Shown here piece after piece: positions 1-10,030 of a stretch of DNA of 64,000 bases. The stretch lies in contig JARHVA010004904.1 in the NCBI GenBank assembly GCA_037957365.1, forward strand, positions 511,501 to 575,500, read 5' to 3'. Position 1 is the first letter of the stretch. Every line of letters begins with the position of its first letter. The position numbers and the translations under genes are program-made. The stretch comes from Torreya grandis (taxonomy: Eukaryota > Streptophyta > Pinopsida > Cupressales > Taxaceae). The notes beneath the pieces were generated by a model that had not been told where the DNA came from, made no database searches, and worked only from the letters and a program-made list of their open reading frames with translations.

Positions 1-1039
1 GTGGAGACCCATGGGAGGAAAAAATTTATTTATTTATTCTTGTGACCAGCCATTTAATTTGGAGGAAAATTCCAAAAAAAATCATTTGAGCACTATTTTT
101 TATGATTCTTATTTCTATAAAATTCTCTAGCTTATAATTCATCTACTAGATCAGATGGAATTAAATTTTGTTTAGTATTTTATCTAAAAACTACATTTGA
201 AGTTTTTTGATTGGTCATTTCCATATAGTTTGGGGAAGAGACTACATTTTAATTTGAGAACTATTTTTTGTGAGTGAGGGGTCTAATTTTTTTTATTTTC
301 TGAGAGGAGATGATAGGAACTAATGTAATTCAATTTGGCTAAGTATTTATCCTAGAATTTGCATCTAAAGTTTTGTAGGTACGTCAATTTTTTGATTGGC
401 TGATTTTTGTTATGAATTTTTTTATCTAAAGTTTTATTATTTTAATTAATTTTAAATTTTTTAATTGAAATAATTCAAAACATTATCTTATAAGGGTTAT
501 TGGGGACCTAGGTAACTAATTATATTAGAAAAGTTTTGGAAGGTGAAAAGCTCACCATTTTCTAGGTTTTTGATCTGGATGTTGACGGAGAAGGAATTTT
601 TGAAATTGGATTTGTAGATATCCCAATTTAATTATTTTTATCTATTTTTTGGTATTTTTAAAGATGGAAAATTTAAAATTTTTCCAAACAGTGTGGTGTT
701 TTTTTCCTAGAAATTGGAAGTATTGACTAGTTTGTGATTCAAATTAGTGGGTAGGAGGAATTTTGTGTAAAGTCATTATAGTGTTTTTGGTATTTGTATT
801 TTTTGGAAAAATTAGGTTAAAATGGATATTTTACAACACCTCTTGCTTCCAGATTCATAAAAATTTATAGGCAAAAATTTTAGTTTGTGGAGTCACAAGG
901 TTTTGATGATATATAAATATCGAAACTTTGATCAAATAGTACTCGTAAAGAGCAAAGGCCTGCCACTAATTATAATGAATATGATAAACATCATCAAGAA
1001 TAATTTATGTTGTTAAAACTTTTATTAGTGGATAATCTA
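1..1039. other. AT-rich sequence, no gene seen
   Basis: This stretch is rich in T and A runs and shows no coding similarity I can recognise on either strand. The older Copia element that follows should have had a 5' LTR here, but I find no match to its 3' LTR start at 9674, so the 5' end appears deleted or beyond recognition. Confidence 0.5.
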
Positions 1040-1600
1040 ATCTTAGAGGTCATAAATGTGTCTATTACATTAATTTTATGGATTAATCTTACTTCTAAAT
1101 AGTAAGCTTCCAAATCTAGTAGGGTATTATATTTGAAGAATTTTTTGTTTTCTACTAAGATGTAGGAAGGTGGATTTGTTTTTGAGTTTTTTTTTTTTTT
1201 CAAATCAAGAACATTAGTGATCATTTGAAGGCTATGCAAAATCCTGTTGATGAGCAATATTTGATTGCTCTAGTTATGCAGAATCTTCCACCTTCATTCG
1301 AGTCATTTGTGGAGTCCTTGCACATGATTATTGAGACACAAAAATTGGACTTTGAAAAGTTATCCACATTGTTATCGTAGAGGATTAGATAATGTTGTCT
1401 ACATATAATTCTATAGAAAGTGTATTCTTCATCAAGGGAAAGGGTAAGCAGTTTGGTAAAATTACTATTTCTTCAATAGAAACTTCATAAATAAGTGGTT
1501 CTAATAAGATATCTAAGTGGAAATGTTTTTACTATAAACAACCTGGTCACCTTAATCAATATTTCATGAAAAGATAATAAGATATGGCTAACCCTAGAAA
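1040..1600 (+). pseudogene. gag: Copia-1 gag remnant (UBN2-type)
   Basis: This is the decayed nucleocapsid precursor of the older Copia element. Reading plus, fragments such as SRVLYLKN, KNISDHLKAMQNP and ALVMQNLPPSFESFVESL match the UBN2 gag domain of plant Copia elements. A poly-T run at about 1187-1200 disrupts the frame. A degenerate zinc knuckle follows at about 1515-1570 (WKCFYYKQPGHLNQYF): one Cys and the His remain, while the second and last Cys positions are Tyr. Stops occur within the frame. Its start is uncertain because the 5' end of the element is not recognisable. The family is clear; the gene is dead. Confidence 0.75.
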
Positions 1601-1624
1601 TAAATATCATCATGTAAATGTAGC

Positions 1625-2260
1625 TAAATTTGAAGGTGAGGAATCATCTCCTGATTTTGCTTTCACAGCTTCTAATGGTAAATTTTATAGTAGATCGAGA
1701 TTGGTACTTTTATTCAAGGGAATCTCACCATTATACATGCCATAAGGATTGGTATGTGAATTTTGTTGAAAATGATAATAATAATGAATCTGTATCTTTG
1801 GGAGATGGTAGGAGTCATTTTGTGAAAGGATATGGTAATGTTCAGATCAAATTTGTTGGCACTATCTGGTATATCTTTAAGAATGTTAGGTATATGTCAG
1901 ACATGAAAAAAAAATTCTTTCCATTAGTGAGATCACTAGAAACTCTAATTTTGTTGTAAATTTTCAATGACAACAATGTTTAGTCACTACCAAAGATAAA
2001 AATATTATTTATGTTGGGATTGGTGAGAAAGACTTGTATAAGCTTGCAGATCCATAAAGAGTAAAGGAAAGTGCACTTGTAGTGGTTGATATCACAAGTT
2101 CACTCTAGTATGGAAGGTATGGGCATTTGAATTTCTAGTATTTGATTACATTGAGCAAGATTAAGATGGTTAAAGGGATTCCTTCTATTCAAGATAGTCA
2201 TCATGTATGTACTAGATGTCAGTTGGGGAACCAAGTTTGACATTCATTTGATGTTGGTAA
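1625..2260 (+). pseudogene. Copia-1 protease and pre-integrase remnant
   Basis: The frame at 1630-1959 corresponds to a Copia aspartic protease. The usual WxxDSGASxH active site is degraded to WYFYSRESHH, so the catalytic Asp and Gly are lost. Downstream motifs such as SLGDGRSHFVKGYGNV and IFKNVRYM are still typical. At about 2110-2240 the GAG-pre-integrase zinc motif remains (GRYGHLNF, then HHVCTRCQLG). Several stops separate these pieces. It cannot be active; identification rests on motif order within the gag-PR-IN-RT series. Confidence 0.75.
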
Positions 2261-2274
2261 AGCTTCAAGAGACA

Positions 2275-3236
2275 AAGGAGTATTAGATCTAGTATATGTG
2301 GATTTGCATGTTCAAATGCAAACACCTATCCCTTTTGGAGCCCATTATTTTTTGTTTTTGTTTGATGATTTCTCTAGGAAAAATTGGGTATACTTTCTAG
2401 TGAAGAAATATGATTATTTTTTTAACTTCCTTACTTGGAAATCTATGGTTGAAAAATAGGTGAGATGGTCAGTGAAATATCTTAGAATGGATAATGGGGG
2501 TGAGTTCATCTCAAAATATTTGAAGGAGTTTTGTGCCATTGAAGGCACACATAGACAGTATACTACCCCTTACACTCCATATCAAAACGGAGTTGTGGAA
2601 ATTCAAAATAGGATGGTGATGGGCATGGATCATTGTATGGTCCAAATAAAAAAATGTCCCATATAGATATTGCATATAAGTAGTGAATATGATGATGTAC
2701 ATCCTCAATAGAAATCATACAAAAGCATTGGAGAATATGACTCCAGAAGAGGCTTGGTTAGGTCAAACTCTAGATGTAAGTTCTTTCCAAATTTTTAGTT
2801 GTGTAGCTTTTGTAGTTATTCCTAGTCAAAAGAGAAGCAACTTGGATGTAAAAACCAAAATGTACATGTTTTTTGCGTATAGTGAGCAGTCAAATGCCTA
2901 CATATTACTTGATGTTTCTACCAACAAAGTTATGGTAAATAGAGATGTCATAGTAAATGAACAAATGTCATACTTCACAACAAATAGTATAGTTTTAGAT
3001 ATTGAGTCATTAGTTTCTTCTAATGATTCTATTATAAGTTGTGGTGTGAAATTTGAGCAAGATTATAGTTCATCAGTAGAATCACATTCAAGGGAGGGAA
3101 TTGATGAAGGTCATTTTGAGGTTCCAATAGAACAACCAAAGAAGCCAAAGTGGTATTCTACCATTATGGAAGCACTAAAGGAGGGAGACTTATCACAGGG
3201 TGTGGAAGGAAGAAGATTGAGATCAGGAAAGTAGTT
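2275..3236 (+). pseudogene. Copia-1 integrase remnant
   Basis: This is the integrase core (rve) and C-terminal region of the older Copia element. Visible blocks are VYVDLHVQMQTP (first catalytic Asp region), FDDFSRKNWVYFL, LRMDNGGEFISKYL (second Asp) and TPYTPYQNGVVEIQNR (Glu), so the D-D-E residues are still present. Stops split the region, for example at about 2458 and 2664. The stretch 2683-3234 stays open for 183 codons and carries the conserved Copia blocks MTPEEAW, SFQIFSCVAFV and MFFAYSEQSNAYILLD, followed by an acidic spacer leading to RT. Confidence 0.85.
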
Positions 3237-3309
3237 TGGTAATATAGGTGAGCATGATGATTTTGCTCTAACAACTACTATTTCACATGGCTTTTAGCCT
3301 AATTATTTT

Positions 3310-3963
3310 TTAGAGGCCAAAGGGAAGCATGAGTGGGAATCAACCATGTAATTGGAATATGATTTCTTGATGAAAAATAAGACTTGGGAGCTCATGGAGC
3401 TACCACCAAGAAAGAAATCCATTAGTTGTAAATGGATTAACAAGGTAAAATGTAAAACACATAGTTCCTTCGAAAAACACAAAGCCAGACTTGTTGAAAA
3501 AGGTTATGCATAAGATAAAGGGATTAATTATGAGGAGACTTTTGTTTCAACTATAAATATGGTAAATTTTCATTTGATTGTTGCTATTACTTCTCATTTT
3601 AGATGGCAGGTGCACCAGATGAATGTTAAGAGTCCATTTTTGAATGGAGATCTGGAGGAGGAAGTCCACATGGTTTAGCCATAGGGTTATTAGGTTCTTT
3701 GTAAGGAACATATTGTTTGCAAGTTAATCAAGTCCTTGTATGGACTTAAACAAGTTCCTTGAGCTTGGTATATGAAGATAGATACATACCTTAGGGAGTT
3801 TGGTTTTAAAAGGTGTAATTTTGAACCAACTCTTTATGTAAAGGTGTCTGGTGATGATATCTTGATTCTCATTGTATATGTTGATGATAAATCCATCACT
3901 GGGAGTAGTGCTAGTCTCATTTAGTAGATGAAGTATGATATTTGTTGTAATTTTAACATGATA
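3310..3963 (+). pseudogene. Copia-1 reverse transcriptase, 5' part
   Basis: This is the Copia-type reverse transcriptase (RVT_2). Blocks in order are NKTWELMELPP, SCKWINKVKC, HKARLVEKGYA, DKGINYEETFVSTI, VHQMNVKSPFLNGDLEEEVHM, KSLYGLKQVP and LILIVYVDD with the catalytic YVDD. Stops sit where Gln or Arg are expected: TAA 3511-3513 in the YAQDKG block and TGA 3760-3762 in the QVPRAWY block. The gene is interrupted after 3963 by the Copia-2 insertion and resumes at 8676 after a 134-bp overlap. Confidence 0.9.
3830..3963 (+). repeat. Left copy of 134-bp duplication flanking Copia-2
   Basis: Bases 3830-3963 match 8676-8809 over 134 bp with four substitutions and no gaps. The segment is part of the Copia-1 RT gene around YVDD. 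It directly precedes the inserted Copia-2 element, apart from two extra T bases at 3964-3965. It behaves like an extra-long target duplication. Confidence 0.9.
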
Positions 3964-3965
3964 TT

Positions 3966-4904
3966 TGTTAGGTTGTGGAGCTAAAAGCTTCAACCATTTG
4001 TAAACTGAAGGAACAAGAAGGTTGCTGAGATCCAGGAGCACCGGCGTTGGCAGCAGGACCGACGTCGGTCGTGACCAGTGCAGAAGGCCACTGACAATGG
4101 CAGGGAGTCGACCGACGTCGGTAGAACCAGACAAGCAGGGACCGACATCGGTCGCCTGTGTGTTCCAGAACTACTCATTACACAGAAAGTTAGTTAAGTG
4201 AACAAAGTGTTTACATGTAAAGGCCAGTTAGAGTCTTTGGCTGTGAGGATAATTATCTAAATTAAGAGTCTAGGTTATTGTTTGAGTTAGGGATCTATTT
4301 ATAGACCCATTGGCATGTATTCTATATGTATGAGATAGAAAGGAAGGCAAGTAAGTTCCTTCCAATTGTAAGATCATTGAGTTGCAGGTTGTTGCAAGCT
4401 CATAGGAGATCTACATGTGTGAGTATGGTTTGTTGAATTGCAGGTTACAGGTTCATGGGAGATCAACTTGAAGTACTTTAGAGTGCTTGATGAACTGGTA
4501 GGGTTATTACTGACTCATTGGAGAGGTGAACACCAATTCTATTTGTGATTTGGTTGTTGGGACCATTTTTTGTGTAGGAGAGTGTGTGTGAGAAGAATTA
4601 CTGTACACTTGAGGTGTGGCAAACCTCTGTAAGGTGAAAGAGTGTGGCAGCTCTTTGTTGTATTCTTTTCTGTAAAGTGTTAATACAAGATAGTGTATTG
4701 TCTCTCATATTCTGTGCTATTGGTGAATTCTAGTTACTTGTATTTCTGGTTATTTCCACATTTATAATTGCTTATATTTGGTAATCATTCTGTGCTCTTT
4801 CTGAGGAGCAAGATCCTAACAAAGTGGGATCAGAACAGGTGTTGTTCTTGTGATCCCCTAACAAAGTGGTACCTGAGCATGTTTGTTGTTCTAGGTGCCT
4901 GACA
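3966..4904 (+). repeat. Copia-2 5' LTR
   Basis: The LTR starts TGTTAGGTTGTGG and ends CCTGACA. It is the same length as the 3' LTR (939 bp). A TATA-like box (TATTTATAG, 4296-4304) lies about a third of the way in. U3 holds a cluster of 12-bp palindromes. The last 90 bp contain two extra primer-site-like sequences, annotated separately. Confidence 0.9.
4040..4152 (+). promoter_or_regulatory. Palindrome cluster ACCGACGTCGGT in Copia-2 5' LTR
   Basis: Perfect copies sit at 4058-4069 and 4111-4122. A one-base variant is at 4141-4152, and degenerate copies begin near 4040 and 4091. Each arm is ACCGAC, the DRE/CRT core (A/G)CCGAC recognised by plant DREB/CBF factors, and the centre is GACGTC, a bZIP C-box-like core. 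The sites lie upstream of the TATA-like box, so a role as an LTR enhancer is plausible but inferred. Confidence 0.6.
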
Positions 4905-4953
4905 AGTGGTATTAGAGCTGTTTGTTGGGATACTAACAGATTGGATTAGATAT
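4825..4953 (+). repeat. Tandem primer-site-like units at the Copia-2 LTR end
   Basis: TGGGATCAGAAC (4825), TGGTACCTGAGC (4867), TGGTATTAGAGC (4907) and TGGATTAGATAT (4942) recur about 35-42 bp apart. Each is preceded by a sequence resembling CTAACAAAG or CTGACAAG. The first two lie inside the LTR and are also present in the 3' LTR. The third is the functional primer site position. Confidence 0.6.
4907..4918 (+). other. Copia-2 primer binding site
   Basis: TGGTATTAGAGC lies two bases after the LTR end and differs at one position from TGGTATCAGAGC, the usual Copia site complementary to the 3' end of initiator methionine tRNA. Confidence 0.85.
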
Positions 4954-5012
4954 GGTTAGTGTGATTTGATTACAGGTACTCACAGGGTTTCTATTTGAGT
5001 GGGAGTTGAGCA

Positions 5013-6626
5013 ATGGCAGAAGACAGTAAGCTATGAATGGAAAAGTTTAATGGCAAGAACTACCAATTGTGGAGGATGCAGATTGAGGATTATCTGTATC
5101 AAAGAGATTTGTACTTACTATTGGGAGGGGTTAATTGCAAACCCTCGAATATGAAAGATGAAGAATGGGAGGTTCTTGATCGGAAGGCTCTAGGATCTAT
5201 TAGATTGAGTCTTGCATCATCTATGATTTCCAGCTTATCACAGTGTAAGACAACAGTGGAGTTGATGGAATCTTTGGCAAATTTATATGAAAAACCCTCA
5301 GCTTCTAATAAGGTATTTCTTATGAAGCATTTATTTAATTTTCAAATGTTGGAAGGTGGATCTGTACATAGCCATCTTAGTGATTTCCATGGTTTAGTAA
5401 ACCAGCTAAGTTCAGTCAATATTGTATTTGATGATGAAATTAGAGCTCTCTTAATCTTGTGTTCATTACCTAAAAGTTGGGAAGGTTTGGTAATGGCAGT
5501 TTCTAATACTGTGTCTCCTTCAAAAGTCTTAAAAGTGGATGATGTTGTGAGTGTGATCTTGAATGAAGAGATACGTAGGAATAACACAGGTGAATCATCA
5601 AGAAATGCTTTGAGTGTTGAAGGCAAAGGAAGGCAAAGAGAAAAGATAGAGCATGGGAGATCAAGGTCCAAGACAGGCAGAAGATCCAAGTCCAGGTATG
5701 GCAAAATAACCTGCTGGAAATGTGGAAAGCAAGGGCACTTAAAGAGAGATTGTAGATCAGGTACAGATCAGCATGAAGGACATGAAAAAGAAGTAGATGT
5801 TGTAGATTACACTACATGGGATGCTTTGGTATGTTCTTTGGATAAAGTAGAATCTTGGGTTTTAGATTCTGGTGCCTCTTTTCATGCATCCCCACATAGG
5901 GAATTTTTTCATGAGTATGTCCAGGGAGATTTTGGAGAAATTTATGTAGGGGATGGTAAGCCTTGTCAGATTGTTGGCAAAGGGAAAGTGAAGCTGAAAC
6001 TACAGACAGGTAACACATGGGTGTTAAAAGAGGTCATGCATGTCCCAGTTCTAGAGCAGAATTTGATTGCTGTTAGAAGTTTGGGTGATGAGGGTTGCAT
6101 AGTAACTCTCACAGTGGACTCTTGGAAGGTTACTAAGGGTACACTTGTTGTAGCTAGAGGTAAGAAAGTAGGTATGATTTATCTATCTACTTGTACTACT
6201 GATTCTCTTTTTGGGTTATCTACTTTAGCTGTAGATTCAGAGATGTGGCTTGATAGGCTTGGTCACATAGATAAGAAGGAGATGCTTGTTATTGAGTCAA
6301 AGGATATGCTTTTGGATTTGGAAGGTATGGATCGTGGTTTCTGTATGCAAAAGAAGAAGGTAACGTTTCTTGAGGAATCTGATGTTAGTGACAAGAACAG
6401 GAAAGCCTTGGTTTTCAAGGAGAAGGTGACGGATAGAATTCAGCACAAGATGCAGAAGAATTCTGAGCAGAGCAAGGGTGTTTTGGAGAAGGATTTGATC
6501 CAAAAAGAGCTCACGGGAAAAAGTCAGGTCTCACAAGAAAAACATAGAGACCGACATCGGCAAAAAAATTGGCATCAGCATCCATACAGGGACCGACATC
6601 GGCTATGTGCAGACCAACGTCGGTGA
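5013..6626 (+). CDS. gag-pro: Copia-2 gag-protease polyprotein (non-autonomous element)
   Basis: This is the longest open frame in the window: 529 codons from the ATG at 5037. An in-frame ATG at 5013 leads through seven codons to a TGA at 5034-5036, so the ancestral start was probably 5013 and was lost to a nonsense change. Residues below count from 5037. Residues 1-150 are a UBN2-type gag (MEKFNGKNYQLWRMQIEDYL). Residues 200-220 are Arg/Lys/Ser-rich. Residues 226-239 form an intact CCHC knuckle (CWKCGKQGHLKRDC). The protease active site is DSGAS at 277-281. A pre-integrase remnant (MWLDRLGH) starts at 403, but its Cys pair is deleted. The tail is Lys/Glu-rich and ends in RDRHR repeats coded by the palindromes. 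It should package RNA and cleave itself; replication would need enzymes from another element. Confidence 0.85.
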
Positions 6627-6737
6627 CTCAGGGCAGATAACGACCGGCGTCGGCTAGGGGAAACCAACGTCGGCAAGGAGGTAGTCGTAGGGAACCAACA
6701 TCGGTCGGGTGCAGACTGAGATGTGACCGGCATCGAT
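6550..6737 (+). promoter_or_regulatory. Internal array of seven CCGACGTCGG-type palindromes
   Basis: Variants of the LTR palindrome start at 6550, 6592, 6613, 6643, 6663, 6694 and 6726. The first two are coding (Arg-Asp-Arg-His-Arg) and the rest lie around or after the stop at 6626. The same 12-bp unit occurs in both LTRs. The spacing is irregular (20-42 bp), so this is not a simple tandem satellite. Confidence 0.6.
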
Positions 6738-7133
6738 TACTGAGATGAATTTTGGGTGGACAACAAGCTGTCATGGAGTCTCAAGTGCCCATATGGAGGA
6801 CTGAAGGCATAAGTAAGTTCTTAAATTTGTCATTTCCCTTCTTTACGCTACTTGTTGCTCACTTATGGCATAGGACCAAGAAGTTATTGAAGAAGCAGAA
6901 TAGGTAGATCTAGAAAATAGTGGGAGCTTGGCATGGATGAGGATGTGATTCCTTGGATGAGTACCAAACAGGTGGTTTGGGTAGAGTGGCCAGCTAGAAG
7001 TAAGCACTGAGAGACTAATGGATGTTCAGGATAAAGAAGAGCAGAAATGGATACGTGAGATGGAAGATCAGGTTATATGGTCTTGTATTAGCTGCAGGGC
7101 AATGGAGGTTTGATCATTGTGTTTCTCTTTACC
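6738..7133 (+). other. Copia-2 internal sequence without recognisable domain
   Basis: This fills the space between the palindrome array and the RT remnant. Integrase and the N-terminal RT should be here in a complete Copia element, and I see neither. It probably marks a deletion with scrambled edges. Confidence 0.45.
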
Positions 7134-7730
7134 AGGTTGGATAATATTAGCTACATTATCCTATTTCTGTATGATGTGCTTGTTACAGGGTTACATATAC
7201 AGGTATTGTTGAACTAAAGGTAAAGCTAGTTCAGGTGTTTGTCATGGAGAATCTGGGAGCAGCAAGATTCTTTGGCATGAGTGTGTTCTAGAGACATGGT
7301 AGGTCATATGTTGACTTTGTTTCAAGATGATTGTGTGAAACCGGTTAGCACGCCGATGGTTGGACAGTTCTATGAACAGGTGTTTTGATTCACATAATGA
7401 GGTTGAGTGCATGTTATGTACTAAACCTGAGTTTTCCCAAGCAGTGGGAGTTGTCACAAGTTGGAGCCAATCCGAGAGAGAACCATTGGAGGATAGTTCA
7501 GTGGATTCTTACAGGGACTAGCAGTAGGTGCACATGCTATGCAGGTTCAGGGTATTTTCTACATGGTTTGTAGATGTGGATGTGGTAGGTGATTTGGATG
7601 ACAGGTTTTTCACTACAGGTTTGTGGTGGTTGGTCTTCAAGAGTGATCTTGAGGAGGGATACAAAGCCAAGGGAAAAAACTAGACTAAGTACAGATACAG
7701 GTACAGGTTGTAGCTATTTATCTCCAAGTG
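7134..7730 (+). pseudogene. Copia-2 RT/RNase H remnant
   Basis: Short Copia pol blocks are in the right order but in changing frames. RLDNISYIILFLYDVLVTG (about 7134) is the catalytic block, with YVDD reduced to YD. FVMENLGAARFFGMSVF lies near 7241, KPVSTPMVGQF near 7340, AVGVVTS near 7442, NPRENHWRIVQWILTG near 7470 and FVDVDVVGDLDD near 7570 (RNase H). The frameshifts and the loss of the YVDD core show it is dead. It shows that Copia-2 derives from a complete element by internal deletion. Confidence 0.8.
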
Positions 7731-7736
7731 GGAGAT
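7726..7736 (+). other. Copia-2 polypurine tract
   Basis: AAGTGGGAGAT directly abuts the 3' LTR start TGTTAGG, the typical plus-strand primer position of plant Copia elements. Confidence 0.8.
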
Positions 7737-8675
7737 TGTTAGGTTGTGGAGCTAAAAGCTTCAACCATTTGCAAATTGAAGGAACAAGAAGGTTGTTGAG
7801 ATCTAGGAGCACTGGCGTCGGCAACAGGACCGATGTCGGTCGTGACTAGTGTAGAAGGCCACCGGCGATGGCAGGGAGTCGGCCGACGTCGGCAGAACTA
7901 GACAAGCAGGGACCGACGTCGGTCGCCTGTGTGTTCCAGAACTGCTCATTGCACGGATAGTTAGTTAAGTGAATGAAGTGTTTGCATGTAAAGGCCAGTT
8001 ATAGTCTTTGGCTATGAGGATAATTGTCTAAATTAAGAGTCTAAGTTATTGTTTGAGTCAGGGATCTATTTATAGACCCATTGGCATGTATTGTATATGT
8101 ATGAGATAGAAAGGAAGGCAAGTAAGTTCCTTCCAATTGTAAGATCATTGAGTTTCAGGTTGTTGCAAGCTCATAGGAGATCTACATGTGTGAGTATGGT
8201 CTATTGAATTGCAGGTTGCAGGTTCATGGGAGATCAACTTGAAGTACTTTAGAGTGCTTGATGAACTGGCAGGGTTATTACTGACTAGTTGGAGAGGTGA
8301 ACACCAATTCTGTTTGTGAGTTGGTTGTTGGGACCATTTTTTGTGTAGGAGAGTGTGTGTGAGAAGAATTACTGTACACTTGAGGTGTGGCAAACCTCTG
8401 TAAGGTGAAAGAGTGTGGCGGCTCTTTGTTGTATTCTTTTCTGTAAAGTGTTAATACAAGATAGTGTATTGTCTCTCATATTCTGTGCTATTGGTGAATT
8501 CTAGTTACTTGTATTTCTGGTTATTTCTGCATTTATAATTGCTTATATTTGGTAATCATTCTGTGCTCTTTTTGAGGAGCAAGATCCTAACAAAGTGGGA
8601 TCAGAATAGGTGTTGTTCTTGTGATCCCCCAACAAAGTGGTACCTGAGCATGTTTGTTGTTCTAGGTGCCTGATA
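7737..8675 (+). repeat. Copia-2 3' LTR
   Basis: This matches 3966-4904 at equal length. Palindrome copies are near 7811, 7829, 7861, 7882 (GCCGACGTCGGC) and 7912. The terminal CA has become TA. Most differences from the 5' LTR are C/T or G/A. Confidence 0.9.
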
Positions 8676-9673
8676 CTCTTTATGCAAAGGTGTCTGGTGA
8701 TGATATCTTGATTCTCATTGTATATGTTGATGATAAATCCATCACTGGGAGTAGTGTTAGTCTCATTTAGTAGATGAAGTCTGATATTTGTTGTACTTTT
8801 AACATGATAGACTTGGGAATACTAAAATACTATTTAGGTGTTAAGTTTTGGAAAGGTAATTGTGTTGTATTCATGTCACAAAGTAAGTATGCCAAATGAT
8901 TATTGGAAAGGTTTAGAATGATGGATTGTAATTCAACTCACACACATATGGAAGTTGAATCTAAAATATTAATTGACACTAATTCACCTCTAGTCAATGA
9001 AATAGTGTATTGGTAGCTAGTGGGTAGTCTCATTTACCTCACTACCACTAGACTAGATATTTATTTTGTAGTGAGTTTTCTATCTCACTTCATGTCTAAA
9101 CCACATGAAGTACATTGGTTAGTTACAAAATGGGTATTAATATATGTCAAAATTACTCTTGACTTTGGCATACTATATAAGAATTATGTAGATTTTGAGC
9201 TTTCAGGATATTCTGACTTTGAATGGGCAGGATCAATAGATTCAAGAAAATCTACAATAGGCTAGGTTTTCACTCTTGGTTCAGGAGTTTTCTCATGGTA
9301 TCAAACTACAGTGGAATTATCTTCAATAGAGTTAGAGTATAAAGCTATGGTTAGTGTAGGTTATGAAATTATGTGGATAAATAAAATATTGGAGGATCTT
9401 TAGTTTGAGTCATCAAAGCCTACTCTGATTTTCTATGACAACCAGAGTGCTCTAAAGATGGTGAAGAATCTAGTATTCCATGCTATGACCAAACACATTG
9501 AGGTTCACCATCATTACATCTGATAATTGATTAAAAATGAAGACATTAGTCTCTTCTAATACCCCATTGTAGAGAAACCAACTAACATAATGACCAAACC
9601 ATTTGGTTCAGACAAGTTCATAAAATTCAGGGACAAACTTGGTCTTATTTTTAGTTTAGTCATTAAGGGAGGG
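8676..9673 (+). pseudogene. Copia-1 RT 3' part and RNase H
   Basis: This repeats the 134 bp around YVDD (8676-8809) and then continues the Copia-1 RT: DLGILKYYLGVKFWK, then the block before RNase H (GSLIYLTTTRLDIYFVVSFLSHFMSKPHEVHW, part of an 81-codon open stretch at 9020-9265). RNase H follows with its acidic residues in GYSDFEWAG, SSIELEYKAM and FYDNQSALKM and the closing KHIEVHHHYI block. Several stops interrupt it. A purine tract (AAGGGAGGG, 9665-9673) marks the end of the element. Confidence 0.88.
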
Positions 9674-10030
9674 TATTAGCATATTATTGTGTTATTTTAG
9701 GCTATTTGATAAGGTATATTTCATACTCATATGGTTATAGTGATTTTAATCACTTAGATAGAAAATTTTCATAGGCTTAGCTATTTTACACTACTTAATG
9801 CTTATGGTTGCTCCCACCCCTTATTTTCACAAGTGGCTCTTTTTGCATATTTAATATGCCTCTCATGTATTGTTTTGTACACTAGTTAATTATATTTATA
9901 AATCTCTTTTATAAATCTAATAAAAATTAGTGTGTTTTAGGGGGCATATGAGAGTGATCTAGATATCGATTTTTAGGTCTTGAAGGTATGTATAATAAAA
10001 TTTGTGGGCTTTACAAGTTCTAGGTAGGGC
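9674..10030 (+). repeat. Probable Copia-1 3' LTR (end not defined)
   Basis: It starts TATTAGCATATTATTG directly after the polypurine tract, probably from an original TGTTAGC. The right end cannot be fixed because no 5' LTR is recognisable; 10030 is an estimate. Confidence 0.5.

Larger units (their letters stand above)
3966..8675 (+). mobile_element. Copia-2 LTR retrotransposon, internally deleted, nested in Copia-1
   Basis: A 4.7-kb element bounded by two 939-bp LTRs (3966-4904 and 7737-8675) that begin TGTTAGG. The 5' LTR ends in CA and the 3' copy in TA. A Copia-type primer site follows the 5' LTR, and a polypurine tract (AAGTGGGAGAT) precedes the 3' LTR. Inside are an open gag-protease frame and, near 7134-7700, scrambled remnants of RT and RNase H. 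Integrase and most of RT are absent, so the element must be non-autonomous. The LTRs differ at roughly 5% of positions by eye, mostly transitions, which suggests moderate age. It inserted into Copia-1 RT. Confidence 0.92.
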
